Positions 4,650 to 6,790 of a stretch of DNA of 6,790 nt are shown in pieces. The translations under genes and the position numbers were made by a program. Positions within the stretch are counted from its first letter, which is position 1; every line of letters begins with the position of its first letter. The stretch is taken from positions 1-6,790 of the forward strand of contig JALWBS010000126.1 of NCBI GenBank assembly GCA_027037025.1. Direction: 5' to 3'. The notes below the pieces were generated by a model. The model did no database searches, was not told the origin of the DNA, and saw only the letters and a list, made by a program, of their open reading frames with translations. This stretch comes from Desulfurococcales archaeon. Lineage in GTDB: Archaea > Thermoproteota > Thermoprotei_A > Sulfolobales > Ignisphaeraceae.

Positions 4650-6174
4650 GCTGCGCTACCTCATAAGGCTTTTCGAGTTCCTTAAGAGCTTCCTCAAACA
4701 CCTCTCTGGGGTTTCTCCTATACCTCCTGACTAGCGTATGCAGCGCTATTATGTCGAGACCCTTCTTCGCTGCCCAGCACAAAATCGTTGCGCGTCTGTA
4801 GAGATCCTCTAAGACATCGCTGTAGCTCAATGCATTGAGTTCCGCGATAGCTCTAATGCTACTGCTGTTCTTCAAATCCGCAGCCCATTGATCACTTGAG
4901 CGGATCCACTTGGCTTCGAGCTTCAGCTTCAGCACGTCACGATTAGGATCGTACCCCACCGTCTCATGAACATACACAACCCTTCTAGCTATCCCCATAG
5001 GCATCGTCAACCTGAAGACTCCCACGAACAGCCTGGTCGTGGCAACGAGAGACTTCGGTACGGACATCGGTGGAGAGACCAGGCGCCTAACTAGAGACTC
5101 TATGGATTCTGCATGAATGGTGGTTAATCCACCGTGTCCTGTGGAAACAGCTTGGAAGAAGCTGTAGGCTTCTCTCGATCTCACTTCGCCGAGAATGAGA
5201 ATATCGGGTCTCTGTCTTAGGGCAGATTCTACTTGAGCTTGCAACGTGATGTTTTGTACGTAGGGATCGCTGCTGAGCCTAGTAACCATCGCAACCCAGT
5301 TCTCATGGAAAGGAAGCACGATCTCGGGAGTGTCTTCAGCCGTAACTATCTTAACCTCGGGAGGTAGCAGCATCGCTATAGCGTTGAGCAACGTAGTCTT
5401 GCCGGCCCCTGTAGGACCGTATATCACGATCCCCTGCTTATTTTCTGCGACAAGCCATAGAAATGCAGCTAAGAAGGGATCAAGCATTCTACGCTGAATG
5501 AGCTCGACCATGGTGAACGGGGTCTCTCTAAACCTCCTGATGGTGAAGCTGTGGCCGTGTCTCGAAACAGTGTCGAGAACTATGTGCACTCTATAACCCT
5601 CGGGCCTAATGACTCCCTCAACTACGGGGGTTGCAATCGTGGGCTCTACTCCTGCCCTATGAGCAAGCTTCCTAATAGCCCTTTCCAACTCATCAACGCT
5701 GCTGAAAACTACGTTGGTTTCTAGCCACTCGAACTCGTTGTGGAAAACGTACACAGGTATTGCAACACCGTTGCACGTTATGTCCTCGATGTGCGGATCC
5801 CTAATCAACGGATCGAGCTTTCCGTACCCCACGATGTCCCGAGCGATGTAGTAAGCAACGACGTACAGCTCCTCCTCGGAGATCAACCCCTTCTTAACCT
5901 TCTTACGGGCAAGCCCTAACGAGACCTTGAACCCTTCCTCTATACCTTCGTCGATAGAGGTTAGCTCCGAAAAACGCGAAAGTAGCTCTATGTCCCCTAC
6001 GATCCTGCTCATTGCTTTCGACAACACTTCCCTACCTTCGTCGGTTAGAGGCGGCTCTCGAACGATGTAACGTATCTTCTTGTCTAAGGTCTCAACGATT
6101 TCCACAACTATGTTTACCTTCGGATGCGGTGTAATCCTATACTCAGCGATCTTTCGCTCTTCAGCTACAGTCAA
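4621..6174 (-). CDS. Secretion/type IV filament assembly ATPase (FlaI/TadA/GspE superfamily)
   Basis: A 517-residue cytoplasmic AAA-like ATPase that powers pilus or secretion machines. The N-terminal domain includes YGKLDPLIRDPHIEDITCNG (117-136), the segment shared by archaeal FlaI and TadA proteins. The ATPase core has Walker A GPTGAGKTT (253-261), the Asp box EDTPE (280-284), Walker B DILILGE (324-330) and the His box from GHGG (346-349) to TTIHAES (351-357). Arginine-rich RRFRETPF (213-220) precedes the core, as in relatives. Every catalytic element is intact. Residues beyond about 410 form a C-terminal extension common in archaeal homologues. TTG at 6174 is the first start after an in-frame TAG (6189-6187). 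No convincing Shine-Dalgarno lies at the right distance, so the exact start is uncertain; GTG at codon 24 is an alternative. It heads a cassette with the two platform proteins downstream. It is not ArlI specifically: no archaellin genes are present, and two separate platform proteins suggest a Tad/Epd-like system. Confidence 0.95.
   Translation of the reverse strand: MTVAEERKIAEYRITPHPKVNIVVEIVETLDKKIRYIVREPPLTDEGREVLSKAMSRIVGDIELLSRFSELTSIDEGIEEGFKVSLGLARKKVKKGLISEEELYVVAYYIARDIVGYGKLDPLIRDPHIEDITCNGVAIPVYVFHNEFEWLETNVVFSSVDELERAIRKLAHRAGVEPTIATPVVEGVIRPEGYRVHIVLDTVSRHGHSFTIRRFRETPFTMVELIQRRMLDPFLAAFLWLVAENKQGIVIYGPTGAGKTTLLNAIAMLLPPEVKIVTAEDTPEIVLPFHENWVAMVTRLSSDPYVQNITLQAQVESALRQRPDILILGEVRSREAYSFFQAVSTGHGGLTTIHAESIESLVRRLVSPPMSVPKSLVATTRLFVGVFRLTMPMGIARRVVYVHETVGYDPNRDVLKLKLEAKWIRSSDQWAADLKNSSSIRAIAELNALSYSDVLEDLYRRATILCWAAKKGLDIIALHTLVRRYRRNPREVFEEALKELEKPYEVAQLDNAEIIEI
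4658..4662 (-). promoter_or_regulatory. Ribosome binding site GAGGT deciding the TTG start of the TadB-like gene
   Basis: GAGGT on the minus strand ends 8 nt before TTG at 4649, within the last codons of the ATPase gene. The good match and spacing favour the TTG over the later GTG at 4616. Confidence 0.6.
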
Positions 6175-6287
6175 GGTGTTCGCAACCTACATTTTCACCC
6201 TATCTATCAACACCGGGTCTACTTTAGTTACATCAACGTATTTAAAGCAATTCGAGCTCTTCTAAGTGCGTGTATAGCCGGGGTGTA
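6175..6287 (-). promoter_or_regulatory. Promoter and leader of the pilus cassette (TATA box TTTAAATAC at 6246-6238)
   Basis: This 113-bp gap separates the riboflavin reductase stop from the ATPase start. On the minus strand it holds TTTAAATAC at 6246-6238, the clearest TATA box in the window. Transcription would begin near 6216, leaving a leader of about 40 nt before the TTG. The leader contains GGGTGA directly before an ATG-TAG start-stop pair (6192-6187), in the same frame as the ATPase. The cassette therefore probably has its own promoter rather than reading through from the reductase gene. Confidence 0.6.
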
Positions 6288-6790
6288 TCAGCGAGATATC
6301 TCAATTTTTCTCCAAAAGTTGTTATACGTACCGAGCTCCACATACTTGCACGGTGGTGTAGAGGGTCGGGGATTTCTGTACACCAGGTGCACTTCCGATA
6401 AGCATTTGCATATGCCAACGAACACGAGCTCGAGATCCACCGCCTCCAACCCCCGAAAACCTCTTCCACCAACCGAGGAAACCGCGTTCTTACCCCCAAA
6501 GATTTTGGGGGAGACCGTCACGCGGAACTCGTCGAACAATCTTCTCTCAACAAAGCTCCATATAGTCTCCCCTCCCCCTTCAACCAACATCGATTCTATA
6601 CCGTATTCTTTGTAAAGCACCTCCACTGCCTTACCTAGGTCTATAGGGGGTTTACTGGATACCACTTCTACGTATACGCCCCGGGATCTGAGCTCAGCGA
6701 TCTTCTCTCTAGGTGCGCAGCCAGTTGTCAACACGATCGTTCCGTATTCAGAGACATCGAAGATTCGAGCGCTCACCGGAGATCTCAGCA
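6288..6790 (-). CDS. arfC: Riboflavin-pathway reductase, RibD C-terminal/ArfC family (5' end outside window)
   Basis: The reading frame stays open from TGA at 6290-6288 to the right edge. The segment LRSPVSARIFD spanning the GTG at 6776 matches the family's internal LRVPLNARVL strand-turn, so that GTG is not the true start and 60 or more residues lie outside. Counting from the GTG codon as 1, TIVLTTG (13-19), SMLVEGGGETIWSF (62-75) and VSPKIFGGK (88-96) are the NADPH- and substrate-binding signatures of the DHFR-like reductase domain. In archaea this enzyme reduces 2,5-diamino-6-ribosylamino-4(3H)-pyrimidinone 5'-phosphate in riboflavin and F420 precursor synthesis. Compared with the Methanocaldococcus enzyme as I remember it, the protein continues about 25-30 residues further (from about 134), with a Pro/Cys/aromatic tail of unknown role. 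No other riboflavin gene is visible. A TATA box after its stop suggests it is not in the pilus operon. Confidence 0.9.
   Translation of the reverse strand, partial: LRSPVSARIFDVSEYGTIVLTTGCAPREKIAELRSRGVYVEVVSSKPPIDLGKAVEVLYKEYGIESMLVEGGGETIWSFVERRLFDEFRVTVSPKIFGGKNAVSSVGGRGFRGLEAVDLELVFVGICKCLSEVHLVYRNPRPSTPPCKYVELGTYNNFWRKIEISR

Noticed and set aside
6190..6262. Short open stretch in the leader translating to a plausible peptide (CFKYVDVTKVDPVLIDRVKM) before the TAG at 6189-6187
   Set aside because: It begins at or upstream of the TATA box with no start codon at a useful place, and the expected transcription start lies within it; probably chance.
6124..6615. 163-codon open frame on the + strand across the reductase and pilus leader
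   Set aside because: It runs antisense to the well-supported riboflavin reductase and crosses the TATA box; its composition shows no domain.
1..6790. CRISPR array, insertion sequence, tRNA or rRNA
   Set aside because: No regularly spaced repeats, terminal inverted repeats, transposase motifs or tRNA cloverleaf were seen by eye on either strand.

Overview
The window looks like a piece of a crenarchaeal (Thermoprotei) chromosome. The best evidence is the first 102 bases, which encode the last 33 residues of Cren7, a chromatin protein known only from Crenarchaeota. TATA-like boxes about 25 bp before coding starts, frequent GTG and TTG starts, archaeal-type riboflavin and pilus genes, and very tight gene packing agree with this. 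I cannot name a genus; a Desulfurococcales-type hyperthermophile is a guess.

Layout, left to right. 1-102 (+): C-terminus of Cren7. 169-1335 (+): a PP-loop protein of the PAPS-reductase family, with a TATA box placed for a leaderless GTG start. 1295-2119 (-): a short NAD-dependent dehydrogenase of the UDP-glucose/GDP-mannose dehydrogenase family, whose 3' end overlaps the PP-loop gene by 41 bp. 2120-2286: a divergent intergenic region. On its minus strand, ending 6 nt before the dehydrogenase ATG, is what I read as a C/D box guide RNA (2174-2126), with perfect C and D boxes, near-perfect C' and D' boxes, and two guides of exactly 12 nt. 2287-2811 (+): a small protein resembling PD-(D/E)XK nucleases. 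2789-6174 (-): a three-gene cassette, transcribed right to left, encoding a FlaI/TadA-type secretion ATPase (517 aa) and two separate GspF/TadB/TadC-type platform proteins (300 and 317 aa). 6288-6790 (-): the C-terminal part of the archaeal riboflavin-pathway reductase (RibD C-terminal/ArfC family), running off the right edge.

The ATPase and two platform proteins form the motor and inner-membrane base of a type IV filament or archaeal Tad/Epd-like system. The cassette is tightly coupled (29-bp overlap, then a 4-bp gap) and has its own TATA box at 6238-6246. No pilin or prepilin peptidase is visible. The other genes look like independent units: chromatin, sulfur or nucleotide chemistry, sugar-nucleotide-like oxidation, a putative nuclease and flavin synthesis. 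The most noteworthy observations are the C/D box sRNA candidate in the dehydrogenase leader, the split-platform pilus cassette, and the dehydrogenase that keeps its active-site Cys but lacks other catalytic residues and the C-terminal domain of its family.
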